From an uncultured Oscillibacter sp. (GTDB taxonomy: Bacteria; Bacillota; Clostridia; Oscillospirales; Oscillospiraceae), in the NCBI GenBank assembly GCA_910579435.1, contig CAJTVF010000011.1:1-57929 (forward strand): a stretch of 57,929 bases of DNA, written 5' to 3'. The notes beneath the pieces were generated by a model. The model worked only from the letters and a program-made list of their open reading frames with translations. It was not told the origin of the DNA and made no database searches. Positions 40,255 through 48,940 of the stretch are shown here, one piece after another (position 1 is the first letter of the stretch; each line of letters opens with the position of its first letter). A program made the translations under genes and the position numbers.

Positions 40255-41631
40255 TTACAGCATGCACTTCGCCCGGGCCAGGTATTTCCCCTCCGGCTGG
40301 GAGAACAGCACATTCCCGCTCTCCACCGCCAGGCGCCCCCGGAGCCACACCTGCCGGACGCCGCCGTCGGCGGCGAAGCCCTCATAGGGGCTGTACCCGG
40401 CGGCGGACTCGCAGTCCTCCGCCCGGATCACATGTCCGCCGCTGGGGTCGTAAACCACGATGTCCGCGTCGGACCCCGGCTGGAGGGTCCCCTTCCGGGG
40501 GAAGAGGCCGTACAGCTTCGCCGGGTTCTCGCTGAGAAGGCGGCACATCTGGGCCACGCTGAGCTTCCGCCTTGCCACGCCGCAGGACCACATCAGCTCC
40601 CCCCGGGTCTCCACGCCGGGGAGGCCGCCGGGAATCCTGGTGAAATCCTCCCGGCCCATCTCCTTCTGCTCCAGGGTGAAGGCGCAGTGGTCCGTGGACA
40701 CCGTCTGAATCTCCCCCCGGCGCAGGGCCTTCCAAAGAATCTCCTGCTCCTTCTTCTCCCGCAGGGGCGGGGCGCAGACGTAGCGGGCCGCGTCGGAGAA
40801 GTTCTCCTGGTAATACAGGCTCTTGTCCAAGATCAGGTACTGGGGGCAGGTCTCCACGTACACCGTCTGGCCCCGCTTCCGGGCCCGGAGGACCTCGCCC
40901 AGCGCCTCGCCGTTGGTGAGGTGGACGATGATCACCGGGGCCTGGGCCGCCTGGGCGATGCGGAGAAGCCGCCCCACCGCCTCCGCCTCCAGATACGGCG
41001 GGCGGGTCTCCGGATGGCTGGCGGGGGAGAGCTCCCCCAGGGCCTTTTTCTCCGCGATCATGCCGTCAATCACCCCGGCGTTTTCGCAGTGGACGCCGCA
41101 GACGCCCCCCAGGGCCTTCAGCTCCTTCAGCGCCCAGTAGAGGTCCCGGTCCCCCAGCAGCATGGCGGGGTAGGTCATGTACATTTTAAACGAGGAGACG
41201 CCCTGGGCGAACATGGCGGGCAGCTCCGTCCGGATGCCCTCGTTCCAGTCGTCGATGGTCATATGGAAGCCGTAGTCGCAGAAGGTCTTTCCCACGGCCT
41301 TCTCCCGCCAGCGGCCCAGGCCGGAGGCCAGGGTCTCCCCCTTGTCGGGGCAGGCGAAGTCGATGACGGTGGTGGTGCCTCCCCGGAGCGCCGCCCGGCT
41401 TCCCGAGGCGAAGCCGTCGGCGGTGACGGTGCCCGCCACCTCCAGGTCGAAATGGGTGTGGGCGTCGATGAAGCCGGGGAAGAGGACGCAGCCCGCCACG
41501 TCGATGATCCGGTCCGCCTCCGCCCTGAGCCCCCGGCCCAGGGAGACCACCTTCTCCCCCTCCACCAGCAGGTCCGCCCGCCGGACGCCCTTGCCGGAAA
41601 CTACGCTGCCGCCCTTGAACAGTGTGCGCAT
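40255..41631 (-). CDS. dihydropyrimidinase/D-hydantoinase-type amidohydrolase
   Basis: The 458-residue amidohydrolase of the cyclic amidase group has the metal-binding DAHTHFDLEVAGT, the carboxylated-lysine region SSFKMYMTYPAM, HCENAGVIDGM, and IVHLTNGEALGEVL, plus a late STDHCAF. These features suit dihydropyrimidinase or hydantoinase (pyrimidine or hydantoin ring opening) better than dihydroorotase. GGAGG precedes the ATG at 41631. It is monocistronic; a TATACT -10 box lies about 40 bp upstream. Confidence 0.88.
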   Translation of the reverse strand: MRTLFKGGSVVSGKGVRRADLLVEGEKVVSLGRGLRAEADRIIDVAGCVLFPGFIDAHTHFDLEVAGTVTADGFASGSRAALRGGTTTVIDFACPDKGETLASGLGRWREKAVGKTFCDYGFHMTIDDWNEGIRTELPAMFAQGVSSFKMYMTYPAMLLGDRDLYWALKELKALGGVCGVHCENAGVIDGMIAEKKALGELSPASHPETRPPYLEAEAVGRLLRIAQAAQAPVIIVHLTNGEALGEVLRARKRGQTVYVETCPQYLILDKSLYYQENFSDAARYVCAPPLREKKEQEILWKALRRGEIQTVSTDHCAFTLEQKEMGREDFTRIPGGLPGVETRGELMWSCGVARRKLSVAQMCRLLSENPAKLYGLFPRKGTLQPGSDADIVVYDPSGGHVIRAEDCESAAGYSPYEGFAADGGVRQVWLRGRLAVESGNVLFSQPEGKYLARAKCML

Positions 41632-41765
41632 ATCCGTTTCCTCCATTCTCGGTGTGTTGATGGGGATAGTATACCATAGCTCCCGCCGGATTTCCAGCGG
41701 CGGAGGCGCCTGTCGAAAAAAATTTCCCAAGATGGAGATTTTGCGCTTTCTATTTGGAAAAAATG

Positions 41766-41774
41766 TGCTATAAT
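41766..41774 (+). promoter_or_regulatory. extended -10 promoter of the 5'-nucleotidase gene
   Basis: TGC-TATAAT (41766-41774) with a weak -35 region 17 bases upstream; the gene starts at 41831 after AAGAGGAGGTAAAAG. Confidence 0.7.
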
Positions 41775-41830
41775 GTCCTTAGGAAAGGCGGAGGCCAAAT
41801 CCGCCCCCGTAATGAAGAGGAGGTAAAAGA

Positions 41831-43720
41831 ATGCAGACTAAGAAGTTCCTGTCCCTGCTGCTGGCTCTCGCGATGATGTTCTCCCTGAGCGTCACCGCCA
41901 GCGCCGCGGAGGAGGGCGAGAGCCTGGAAGGCTCCATCGTCATCCTCCACACCAACGACGTCCACGGCGGCATCGCCGGATACGCCAAGGCAGCCGCCCT
42001 GAAAGCCGAGTACCAGGCCAGGGGCGCGTACACCCTGCTGCTGGACGCGGGCGACTACATCCAGGGCGATCCCACCGTCAGCGTCAGCCAGGGCAAAACC
42101 GCCATCGAGCTGATGAACCTGGCGGGCTATGACGCGGCCACCATCGGAAACCACGAGTTCGATTACGGCTACGCCAGCTTCAAGGAAATCACCAAGGACG
42201 CAAACTTCCCCGTGGTAGCCGCCAATGTGCTGGTGAACGGCAAGGCGGAGAACAGCCACACCATTTTCACCGCCGAAAGCGGCAAGAAAATCGGCGTCTT
42301 CGGCCTGAGCACCCCCGAGACCGCCACCAAGGCCCACCCCGCCAAGATCCAGGGCGTGACCTTCCCCGCGGGCAAGGACATGTTCGCCATCGCCGAGGCC
42401 GAGGTCAAGGCGCTGGAGGATGAGGGCTGCGACTACATCGTGTGCCTGGGCCACCTGGGCATTGACGACGAGTCCAAGGGCAACCGCTCCATCGACCTGA
42501 TGGACGCCGTGGAGGGCATCGACCTCTTCATCGACGGCCATTCCCACTCCACCCTGGAGGAAGTCAAGGAAGCCGCCGGGGACAAGCCCATCACCTCCAC
42601 CGGCACGAAGCTGGCCAACATCGGCGTGGTGACCATCTCCGCCGAAGGCGAAATCTCCATGGAAAGCGTCTCCGCCGAGGGACTGGCCGAGGACGAGGCC
42701 ATCGCCGCCCGGGCCGCCGCCATCCAGAAGCAGATTGACGACGACTACGGCGCGGTCTTTGCCAAGACCGAAGTCCTGCTCAACGGCGACAAGGACCCCG
42801 GCAACCGCACGGAAGAGACTAACCTGGGCGACCTGATCACCGACGCCCTGGTCTGGGGCGCCAAGAAAAACGGTGAAACCGTGGATGCGGCCGTCACCAA
42901 CGGCGGCGGCATCCGGGCTCCCATCGCGGCGGGCGGCATCACCAAAAAAGACGTGAACACCGTCCTGCCCTTCGGCAACACCCTGAGCATCGTCAAGGTC
43001 ACCGGCGCCGAGCTTCTGGAGGCCCTGGAAGCCTCCACCCACTGCACCCCCACCGCTATCGGCGGCTTCCCCCAGGTCAGCGGCATCGAGTTCATTGTCG
43101 ACACCGCCAAGGAGTTCAAGGCCGGGGACCTGTATCCCGGCTCCACCTATCACAAGCCCGCCTCCATTGAGCGGGTGACCATTGTCTCCGTGGGCGGCAA
43201 GGACTTTGATGAAAAGGCCACTTACTCCATTGCTACCAACGACTTCATGGCCGCCGGCGGCGACACCTACTATGCCTTCTCCGCCGCCAAGAGCAACTAC
43301 GACCTGGGTCTGCCTATGGATGAAGTCCTGATGGACTACATCAAGGAAGAGCTGAACGGCGTTGTCACTGCGGAAGCCTACGGCGAGGCCGGGGACCGCA
43401 TCAGCATCGCGGAAACCGCTCCCGAGACTCCCGCCCCCGTGGAGGAGCCCGCTCCCACGGAAGAGCCCGCCCCCGCTCCCGAGCCGGTTCCCGAGCCCGC
43501 TCCGGAGCCTGTTCCCGCCCCCGAGCCGGAGCCCGCTCCCGCTCCCACCGTGGCGGAGGGCAGCTATGTGGTCAAGTCCGGCGACTGCCTGTGGAGCATC
43601 GCCCAGAACGCCTACGGCACGGGCCGCCAGTGGAACGTGATCTATGAGGCCAACAAGGCCGCCATCAAGAACCCCAACGACCTGCGGATCGGCCAGGTCC
43701 TGGTGATCCCTGCGGCCTAA
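41831..43720 (+). CDS. secreted 5'-nucleotidase/metallophosphatase with LysM domain
   Basis: The 629-residue protein has a Sec signal peptide (MQTKKFLSLLLALAMMFSL...ASA), a calcineurin-like metallophosphatase domain (ILHTNDVHGG, DAGDYIQGD, GNHEFDYG, GHSHSTL), a 5'-nucleotidase C-terminal domain (TNGGGIRAPIAAG, LPFGNTLSIVKVTG, NDFMAAGGDTY), then a Pro/Glu/Ala/Val-rich spacer of about 50 residues and a C-terminal LysM module (YVVKSGDCLWSIAQNAYG). It would hydrolyse extracellular nucleotides while bound to peptidoglycan. Length and order are usual for gut Clostridia. Confidence 0.94.
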   Translation: MQTKKFLSLLLALAMMFSLSVTASAAEEGESLEGSIVILHTNDVHGGIAGYAKAAALKAEYQARGAYTLLLDAGDYIQGDPTVSVSQGKTAIELMNLAGYDAATIGNHEFDYGYASFKEITKDANFPVVAANVLVNGKAENSHTIFTAESGKKIGVFGLSTPETATKAHPAKIQGVTFPAGKDMFAIAEAEVKALEDEGCDYIVCLGHLGIDDESKGNRSIDLMDAVEGIDLFIDGHSHSTLEEVKEAAGDKPITSTGTKLANIGVVTISAEGEISMESVSAEGLAEDEAIAARAAAIQKQIDDDYGAVFAKTEVLLNGDKDPGNRTEETNLGDLITDALVWGAKKNGETVDAAVTNGGGIRAPIAAGGITKKDVNTVLPFGNTLSIVKVTGAELLEALEASTHCTPTAIGGFPQVSGIEFIVDTAKEFKAGDLYPGSTYHKPASIERVTIVSVGGKDFDEKATYSIATNDFMAAGGDTYYAFSAAKSNYDLGLPMDEVLMDYIKEELNGVVTAEAYGEAGDRISIAETAPETPAPVEEPAPTEEPAPAPEPVPEPAPEPVPAPEPEPAPAPTVAEGSYVVKSGDCLWSIAQNAYGTGRQWNVIYEANKAAIKNPNDLRIGQVLVIPAA

Positions 43721-43759
43721 GCGGCTCACCTTCCCGGCATTTCAAATTGCCTCAAGCTA

Positions 43760-43796
43760 AAAAGGCGCTCAGAGCGATGCTCTGAGCGCCTTTTTC
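43760..43796. terminator. bidirectional intrinsic terminator
   Basis: AAAAAGGCGCTCAGAG-CGAT-GCTCTGAGCGCCTTTTT separates the 5'-nucleotidase gene from the convergent pdxY. Confidence 0.9.
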
Positions 43797-43804
43797 CTGT
43801 TGTA

Positions 43805-44659
43805 CTACCGGCTGAGCAGCCGCCCCAGCAGGGGCTCAAAGTCCACGCCCTCCCGGAGGGGAAGGCCCTGGTCCACGGTCCGCACGGCGCATGCATGGAT
43901 GAAGTCCACCGCCAGGGCGGCGGCGTCCCGGAGGGTATCCCCCCGCATCAGCGCCCCGGTGAGGACGCTGGCAAACACGTCCCCGGTCCCGTGGAGGGGA
44001 TGGGCCACAAAGTCCGTCTGGACCGCCTCCGCCGTCCCGGTCCGGGCGTCGAAGCACATGGCCCCGGTCTGCCCCGGGGACAGCGCGGCTCCGGTGAGGG
44101 CCACGGAGCGCTTCCCTCCCAGGCTCAGCTCCTCCGCCAGGCGGCGGAGGGCCGTTTCGTCATGGAGGGCCCGTCCCCCGTCCAGAAGGTCTTCGTAGTC
44201 CCGGCCCAGGAGGAACGCGGCCTCGGTGAGGTTTGGGGTGATCACGTCGGCCAGCTCCGCCAGGCGCTCCATGCCGGCGCACATGGCGGGCGTGTAGGTC
44301 TGGTAGGGCTTCCCGTCGTCCCCCATCACCGGGTCGACGACCACCAGGGTGTCCGGCCCCCGGAACTGGCGGATGAAGTCCGCCACAATGCCGATCTGGC
44401 GCTCGCTGCCCAGGAAGCCGCTGTAAATGGCCTGAAATTTCAGGTCCAGGGATTTCCAGTGGGCCGCCGCCTTGGGCAGCTCCTCCGTCATATCCAGGAA
44501 GGTGAAGCCGGTGAAGCCCCCGGTATGGGTGGAGAGGAAGGCGGTGGGCAGCGGGCAGCACTGGACGCCCATGACGGAGAGGATGGGGATGACCTCGGTC
44601 AGGGAACAGCGGCCGAAGCCGGAGAGGTCGTGGATGACGGCGGCGCGGGGTGTCGGCAT
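43805..44659 (-). CDS. pdxY: pyridoxamine/pyridoxal kinase PdxY
   Basis: The 284-residue ribokinase-superfamily enzyme phosphorylates pyridoxal or pyridoxamine to make PLP precursors. Visible motifs are HDLSGFGRCSLTEVIPILSVMG near the N-terminus, VVDPVMGDDGKPY, TPNLTEAAFLLG and the nucleotide-binding HGTGDVFASVLTGAL with the catalytic Asp. Length is normal. Reading it next to yggS (0.6-1.3 kb) shows a PLP-related gene set in the window, though not one operon. Confidence 0.92.
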   Translation of the reverse strand: MPTPRAAVIHDLSGFGRCSLTEVIPILSVMGVQCCPLPTAFLSTHTGGFTGFTFLDMTEELPKAAAHWKSLDLKFQAIYSGFLGSERQIGIVADFIRQFRGPDTLVVVDPVMGDDGKPYQTYTPAMCAGMERLAELADVITPNLTEAAFLLGRDYEDLLDGGRALHDETALRRLAEELSLGGKRSVALTGAALSPGQTGAMCFDARTGTAEAVQTDFVAHPLHGTGDVFASVLTGALMRGDTLRDAAALAVDFIHACAVRTVDQGLPLREGVDFEPLLGRLLSR

Positions 44660-44765
44660 GATGGAACCCTCTTTTCATTGCATAGCTGCATAATGGGAAT
44701 ATTTTATAATAGATCAGGCAAAAGCGCAAGGGTGAAAAATAGGGCTGGACGGCGGGCGGCGGGGT

Positions 44766-44775
44766 GTGGTATACT
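44766..44775 (+). promoter_or_regulatory. extended -10 promoter of tRNA-Leu
   Basis: TGTGGTATACT (TGG-TATACT) lies 12 bases before the tRNA 5' end; no good -35 box. Confidence 0.6.
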
Positions 44776-44787
44776 ATGCTTATGTAT

Positions 44788-44872
44788 GCGCCTGTGATGG
44801 AATTGGTAGACATGCGAGATTTAGGTTCTCGTGCGGCAACGCGTGCGGGTTCGAGTCCCTTCAGGCGCACCA
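44788..44872 (+). tRNA. tRNA-Leu (anticodon UAG)
   Basis: An 85-nt class II tRNA: acceptor stem GCGCCTG/CAGGCGC, D-arm with GGAATTGGTAGACA, anticodon stem CGAGA/TCTCG with loop TTTAGGT (TAG anticodon), a short variable arm (GCGGCAACGC) and T-arm GCGGGTTCGAGTCC, encoded CCA 44870-44872. It reads CUA and related leucine codons. Confidence 0.97.
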
Positions 44873-44993
44873 GCTCAGGAATTCCCCTTACCGCTGCGCT
44901 TCCCGCCCCGCAGGGGCGGAAAGCTCCGCAGGACGGGGAATTCCTTCGCTTTCGGCCGAAATCCGCTGCGCTGGGTTTTCGGCCGATTTTTTT
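44872..44993 (+). terminator. tRNA downstream inverted repeat and terminator
   Basis: GGAATTCCCC...GGGGAATTCC (about 44877-44944) forms a large hairpin and is followed by CGGCCGAAA...TTTTCGGCCG plus TTTTTTT (44951-44993), a strong terminator. Confidence 0.75.
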
Positions 44994-45064
44994 GGGGGGG
45001 ACGGGGGACGAAACGGGAGGGCTGCATCCGGCTGGATGGCGCCTTTTGGGGTACTATCTGTTTT

Positions 45065-46435
45065 TTACCGTGCCCCCTCCAGGGCGTCCAGCTCCCGCAG
45101 GGCCTTGAGCTGGATGGGCACCGCGCACAGGAGGGTCAAGAGGTCCGCCGCCGACTGGGTCATCTCCACGCCTGTCAGGCCCAGGGCGGAGGAGAGGATA
45201 TAGACCAGCGGGATGAAGAAGATGCCCTGCCGGGACATGGCCACGAAGGTGGCCCCGGCGGTCTTTCCGATGGTCTGGAGCATCATGTTGCTCATGACGA
45301 TCCACCCGGACAGGCACAGCGTCAGGCACTGGAAGCGCAGGGCCATGGTCCCGATCTCAATGACCTCCGGGTCGTCCCGGAAGACGGCGATGAGCTGGGG
45401 CGCGAAGAAGGCCCCCAGGGCGGCGATGGCCGTCAAAAAGAGCGTGGAGGATTTTACGCAGAACCAAAACCCTTCCTTTACCCGGTGATAGAGCCTCGCG
45501 CCGTAGTTGAAGCCGCAGACGGGCTGGAAGCCCTGTCCGAACCCAATCATGGCGGAGCCGCCGAACATCATGATGCGCTGGACCACGCCCATGGCGGCGA
45601 TGGCCGCGTCGCCGTAAGGCCCGGCGGCCCGGTTCAGGCAGATGGCCGCCACGCTGGCAAGGCCCTGCCGGGCCAGGGAGGGCAGGCCTCCCCGGACGAT
45701 CTGGACGTAATAGGGCGGCTTCAGCTGGACGCGGGAGATATGGATATGGAGGTTGCCGCCCTTGGCGCAGCCCGCCAGGAGGAGGCAGAAGCTGACAAAC
45801 TGGCTGATGATGGTGGCCCAGGCGGCCCCGGCCACGCCCAGGCGGAAGGTGAAAATCAAAAGCGGGTCCAGGGCGATGTTCAGAACCGCTCCGCTGGTAA
45901 TCCCCACCATGGCATAGGCCGCGCTGCCCTGGTAGCGCAGCTGGTTGTTCAGCACCAGGGAGGAGGTCATCCAGGGAGCCCCGAAGAGGATGACCTGGAG
46001 ATAGGCCTTCGTATAGGGCAGGATGGTGGCGGTGGAGCCCAGGAGCATGGAAAGGGGCTCCAGGAAGAGCTGCCCCAGGACGCAGATCAGCGCCCCCGCC
46101 GCCAGGGCGGTGAAAAAGCCGGTGGCGGCCATGTTGGACGCTTCCTCGTAGTTCTGCTTTCCCAGCTCCCGGGAGATGAAGTTGCCGCTGCCGTGGCCGA
46201 AGAAAAAGCCCACGGCCTGGATAATGGCCATGAGGGAAAAGACCACGCCCACGGCGCCGGTGGCGCTGTTGCTTTTCAGCATGCCCACAAAAAAGGTGTC
46301 GGCCATGTTGTAAAACGACGTGACCAGCATACTGATGATACAGGGGAGGGCCAGGCGGCAAATCAGCCGGCTGACCGGGGTCTCGGTCATCTGGTGAAAT
46401 TTTTGTTCCTGCTTTTCGTCCATATGGTCGTCCAT
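45065..46435 (-). CDS. MATE family multidrug/metabolite efflux transporter
   Basis: The 456-residue protein has about twelve membrane helices in two homologous halves with MATE features (LPCIISMLVTSFYNMADTFFVG, GHGSGNFISRELGK, QGFQPVCGFNYGA). Substrates are unknown; MATE pumps expel cationic drugs or metabolites by Na+ or H+ antiport. The start at 46435 has GGCGGAG upstream; the longer frame to 46615 begins in the chimeric MITE and is not used. Confidence 0.92.
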   Translation of the reverse strand: MDDHMDEKQEQKFHQMTETPVSRLICRLALPCIISMLVTSFYNMADTFFVGMLKSNSATGAVGVVFSLMAIIQAVGFFFGHGSGNFISRELGKQNYEEASNMAATGFFTALAAGALICVLGQLFLEPLSMLLGSTATILPYTKAYLQVILFGAPWMTSSLVLNNQLRYQGSAAYAMVGITSGAVLNIALDPLLIFTFRLGVAGAAWATIISQFVSFCLLLAGCAKGGNLHIHISRVQLKPPYYVQIVRGGLPSLARQGLASVAAICLNRAAGPYGDAAIAAMGVVQRIMMFGGSAMIGFGQGFQPVCGFNYGARLYHRVKEGFWFCVKSSTLFLTAIAALGAFFAPQLIAVFRDDPEVIEIGTMALRFQCLTLCLSGWIVMSNMMLQTIGKTAGATFVAMSRQGIFFIPLVYILSSALGLTGVEMTQSAADLLTLLCAVPIQLKALRELDALEGAR

Positions 46436-46524
46436 AGCGGCTCCGCCTTTCTCTGTCCTTTTGTCATATTTTGATAGTATAACACGGTTTGTCCGGAAAC
46501 GAAAGCGGGATAATGAATTTTTTA

Positions 46525-46685
46525 GGGAAGCGCTGATGAAATCAGCGTGTGCAGATTTGCGCCAGAAATTTCTGCCGGCAAGGAAGAAAATCGCAGGAAT
46601 CCTGACGGATTGCAAGGGAAAACGACGCAGTATGGCGGGAAACAGACCGGCCGGACGGCGTTCAACGGTTGTGAATACAGGTTCT
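46525..46685 (+). mobile_element. chimeric MITE-like element: family-1 left half, family-3 right half
   Basis: The left end GGGAAGCGCTGATGAAATCAGCG and following arm are family 1 up to the central AATCC-TGAC-GGATT hairpin; from there the sequence (GACGCAGTATGGCGGGAAA, GGTTGTGAATACAGGTTCT) is family 3. Length is 161 bp and both borders are TA (46523-46524, 46686-46687). Confidence 0.85.
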
Positions 46686-46773
46686 TAGCCAGGGACGGCG
46701 GACGGCCCCTCCGCATAGGATGGGTTAGGTTCCCGGAAGACCGGGGCCAATTTCCAGGAAACGAGGGATTCCT

Positions 46774-47115
46774 TTGCGTATCAACGAAGCCTATGAGCAC
46801 GCGGCCATTCTCCCCTGCCCGGGAGAGGACGGCGGCTGTAATAAAATCGTTACACAGTGCGTCGACGTCACCGCCCCGGTGACCCTGGTTCCCACCGCCT
46901 GCCTGGGCACCGTCACGGTGTCCTGCCAGGGCGTTCCGGTGGTGAACTGCGTCACCGACCCCTGCGGGACCTCCAGCACCATCACCGTCTCCCAGCGGAT
47001 CTGCGTCACCATCCCCGTGCGCTATGACGTCAGCATGAACACCGGCGACCCCACCATCTCCTGCGCCGAGGGCGGCTCCTGCGGGCCCTGCTCCCCCTGC
47101 GGCTGCAAGGCATAA
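46774..47115 (+). CDS. cysteine-rich small protein, unknown function
   Basis: The 113-residue ORF starts at a TTG (46774) after GAGGGA. It contains 13 Cys, several in regular beta-like spacing (TACLGTVTVSCQG, NCVTDPCGTSSTITVSQRICVT), and a C-terminal SCGPCSPCGCKA. It resembles cysteine-rich surface or spore-coat proteins in composition but no family is recognised. A terminator follows at once. The chimeric MITE lies upstream in its promoter region. Confidence 0.7.
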   Translation: MRINEAYEHAAILPCPGEDGGCNKIVTQCVDVTAPVTLVPTACLGTVTVSCQGVPVVNCVTDPCGTSSTITVSQRICVTIPVRYDVSMNTGDPTISCAEGGSCGPCSPCGCKA

Positions 47116-47127
47116 GGGTCCATAAAG

Positions 47128-47160
47128 AAGCTCAGCCGCACAACCGGCTGAGCTCTTTTT
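47128..47160 (+). terminator. intrinsic terminator after the Cys-rich gene
   Basis: GAGCTCAGCCG-type arms AGCTCAGCCG-CACAAC-CGGCTGAGCT followed by CTTTTTTT. Confidence 0.85.
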
Positions 47161-47169
47161 TTGCCTCTA

Positions 47170-47223
47170 TCCATAACCGCGCGGGGCGCCGGACGGCGCT
47201 CAGCGGCCGTGAATACGGTCTCT
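47170..47223. mobile_element. family-3 element remnant at the aroQ stop codon
   Basis: CCATAACC...GGACGGCGCTCAGCGGCCGTGAATACGGTCTCT is a shortened family-3 copy lacking the centre. The terminal T-T-A (47223-47225) on the plus strand is the TAA stop of aroQ, that is, TA plus the element's first base. Confidence 0.6.
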
Positions 47224-47663
47224 TACCGTTCCGCCAGGAGCTTCAGGCCCTCCAGATAGCCCTGGACGCCATGGCCCCGGATGCTGGCGGCGCACGCCTC
47301 CCGGATATAGGACACGTGGCGGAACTCCTCCCGTTTCTCCGGGTCGGAGATGTGGACCTCCACTGTGGGGATGCCCACGGACTTCACCGCGTCCAGCAGG
47401 GCGATGCTGGTATGGGTGTAGGCGCCCGGGTTGATGAGGATGCCGTCCACCTTGTCAAAGTAGGCCTGCTGGACGGCGTCCACCAGGTCCCCCTCATGGT
47501 TGGACTGGAAGAAGGAGACGGTCACCCCCAAACGCTCCGCCTCGGCGGTAATCATGTTCTCCAGGTCCACGTAGTCCGTGCTGCCGTAAATCTCCGGCTG
47601 GCGGATGCCCAGCAGGTTCATGTTCGGCCCGTTAATCACCAGAATGGTCTTTTTAGCGCTCAC
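47223..47663 (-). CDS. aroQ: 3-dehydroquinate dehydratase, type II
   Basis: AroQ dehydrates 3-dehydroquinate to 3-dehydroshikimate (third shikimate step). The 146-residue protein has the signatures INGPNMNLLGIRQPEIYG, SNHEGDLVDAVQ, INPGAYTHTSIALLDAV, VEVHISDPEKREEFRHVSYI and ASIRGHGVQGY. The GTG at 47663 was chosen because GGAGG lies 7 bases upstream; the longer frame has no ribosome site. It overlaps the aroE-aroK gene by 11 bp and is the last gene of the aro operon. Confidence 0.95.
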   Translation of the reverse strand: MSAKKTILVINGPNMNLLGIRQPEIYGSTDYVDLENMITAEAERLGVTVSFFQSNHEGDLVDAVQQAYFDKVDGILINPGAYTHTSIALLDAVKSVGIPTVEVHISDPEKREEFRHVSYIREACAASIRGHGVQGYLEGLKLLAER

Positions 47664-48936
47664 AAAAATCCCTCCAAATAGTCCCGGCGGTTTCCTCCGG
47701 GCTGAATTCATTTGAGACGGCGCAGTCCGCCGCCGCCGTGTACAGCGGGTCCCGGACGCGCTCCATCTCCGCCAGCTTTCCCGCCTGGGAGAGGGGGCGG
47801 CCCTCCGTGGGCAGGTCCTCCAGCCTCCGCCGGAGATGATACACCCGCCCCGTGCGGCGCATAGCCGCCCGGTTCTCGGACCAGAGAACGGCCCCGCCGC
47901 CGGTGGCGATGATCTGCCCGCTCCTGGAGCAGGCTTCCGTCAAAACCTCGTGCTCCAACTGCCGGAAAGGGCCCTCCCCCTGGGAGGCGAAGATTTCCGG
48001 GATGGGCTTTCCGGCCTTACGGACGATTTCTTCATCCAGGTCCACAAAGGGCTTTCCGGAGAGGCGGGCCAGCTCCCGGCCCACGGTGGTCTTGCCGCTT
48101 CCGGGCATGCCTGCCAGGACGAGATTCGCCTGGTCCCGCCAGAGCCGGGCGGTGATCTTCTCCGTCTCTTCGTCCGGAACCGGGCGGCCAAAAAACAGCT
48201 CCTCCGCCCGCTTGGCCTGGTGGACCAGCATGGGAAGGCCCCCGGTATAGCGGATGCTTCGCCCGCCCGGCGGGCTCAGCGCGTACCCCGGCATTCGCCG
48301 CCAGTGGTCAAGCTCCTCCGCCTGTAAAAGCAGGTTCGTCCGCCCTGGATTATAGATCACATCCGCCACGTCCGTCACGGCGGGGAGGAGGCGCAGGTCC
48401 ACCGGCTGTCCCTCCAGCCTGGGCCACATGCCCACGGGGGTGGTGTTCACCAGGACCTCCGCGTCTTTGTGGCGCTCCTGGAGGGTTTCGTAGTTGTCCG
48501 GCCCGGAGCGGGAAACCACCACGATTTCCCGGGCCCCCTCCTGCCTCGCCGCCGCCTGGGCGGTGAGGGAGGCCCCGCCGCTTCCTAAAATAACCGCCTT
48601 TTTCCCCCGGAGGGAAATTTCCGCCCGGCGGAGCATATAGAGGAAGCCGTCAATGTCCGTATTATACCCGTACAGCTTCCCCTCCCGGCGGACCAGGGTG
48701 TTGACGCTGCCGATGGCCTCCGCCGCCGGGTCCAGCGCGTCGCAGTACTTCATCACATCCCGCTTGTAGGGAATGGTGACGTTCAGCCCGCCGACGTCCT
48801 CCTGGCGGAGGAAGCCCTCCAGCTCTCCCGGCTCCAGCTCAAAGAGGCGGTAGCCCTCACAGCCCAGGGCTTTGTGAATGGGCGCGGACCAGCTGTGGCC
48901 CAGGGTCCGGCCCAGAAGGCCGTAAATCTTTTCCAT
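47653..48936 (-). CDS. fused shikimate dehydrogenase (AroE) and shikimate kinase (AroK)
   Basis: The 427-residue protein has an AroE part (about 1-265; GLLGRTLGHSWSAPIHKALG, NVTIPYKRDVMKYC, VILGSGGASLTAQAAA, NTTPVGMWP) and a C-terminal AroK part (about 270-425; AGMPGSGKTTVGREL P-loop, DLDEEIVRKAGKPI, TGGGAVL, RPLSQ). The two steps, dehydroshikimate to shikimate to shikimate 3-phosphate, are thus on one chain. Gene fusion of AroE with AroK is known in some Clostridia. It starts 4 bp after the pheA stop. Confidence 0.93.
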   Translation of the reverse strand: MEKIYGLLGRTLGHSWSAPIHKALGCEGYRLFELEPGELEGFLRQEDVGGLNVTIPYKRDVMKYCDALDPAAEAIGSVNTLVRREGKLYGYNTDIDGFLYMLRRAEISLRGKKAVILGSGGASLTAQAAARQEGAREIVVVSRSGPDNYETLQERHKDAEVLVNTTPVGMWPRLEGQPVDLRLLPAVTDVADVIYNPGRTNLLLQAEELDHWRRMPGYALSPPGGRSIRYTGGLPMLVHQAKRAEELFFGRPVPDEETEKITARLWRDQANLVLAGMPGSGKTTVGRELARLSGKPFVDLDEEIVRKAGKPIPEIFASQGEGPFRQLEHEVLTEACSRSGQIIATGGGAVLWSENRAAMRRTGRVYHLRRRLEDLPTEGRPLSQAGKLAEMERVRDPLYTAAADCAVSNEFSPEETAGTIWRDFCER

Positions 48937-48940
48937 ACCC

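Noticed and set aside
44788..44993. tRNA-Leu as an integration (att) site of a genomic island
   Set aside because: No integrase gene or direct repeat of the tRNA 3' end is seen downstream; a MATE gene follows in the ordinary way.
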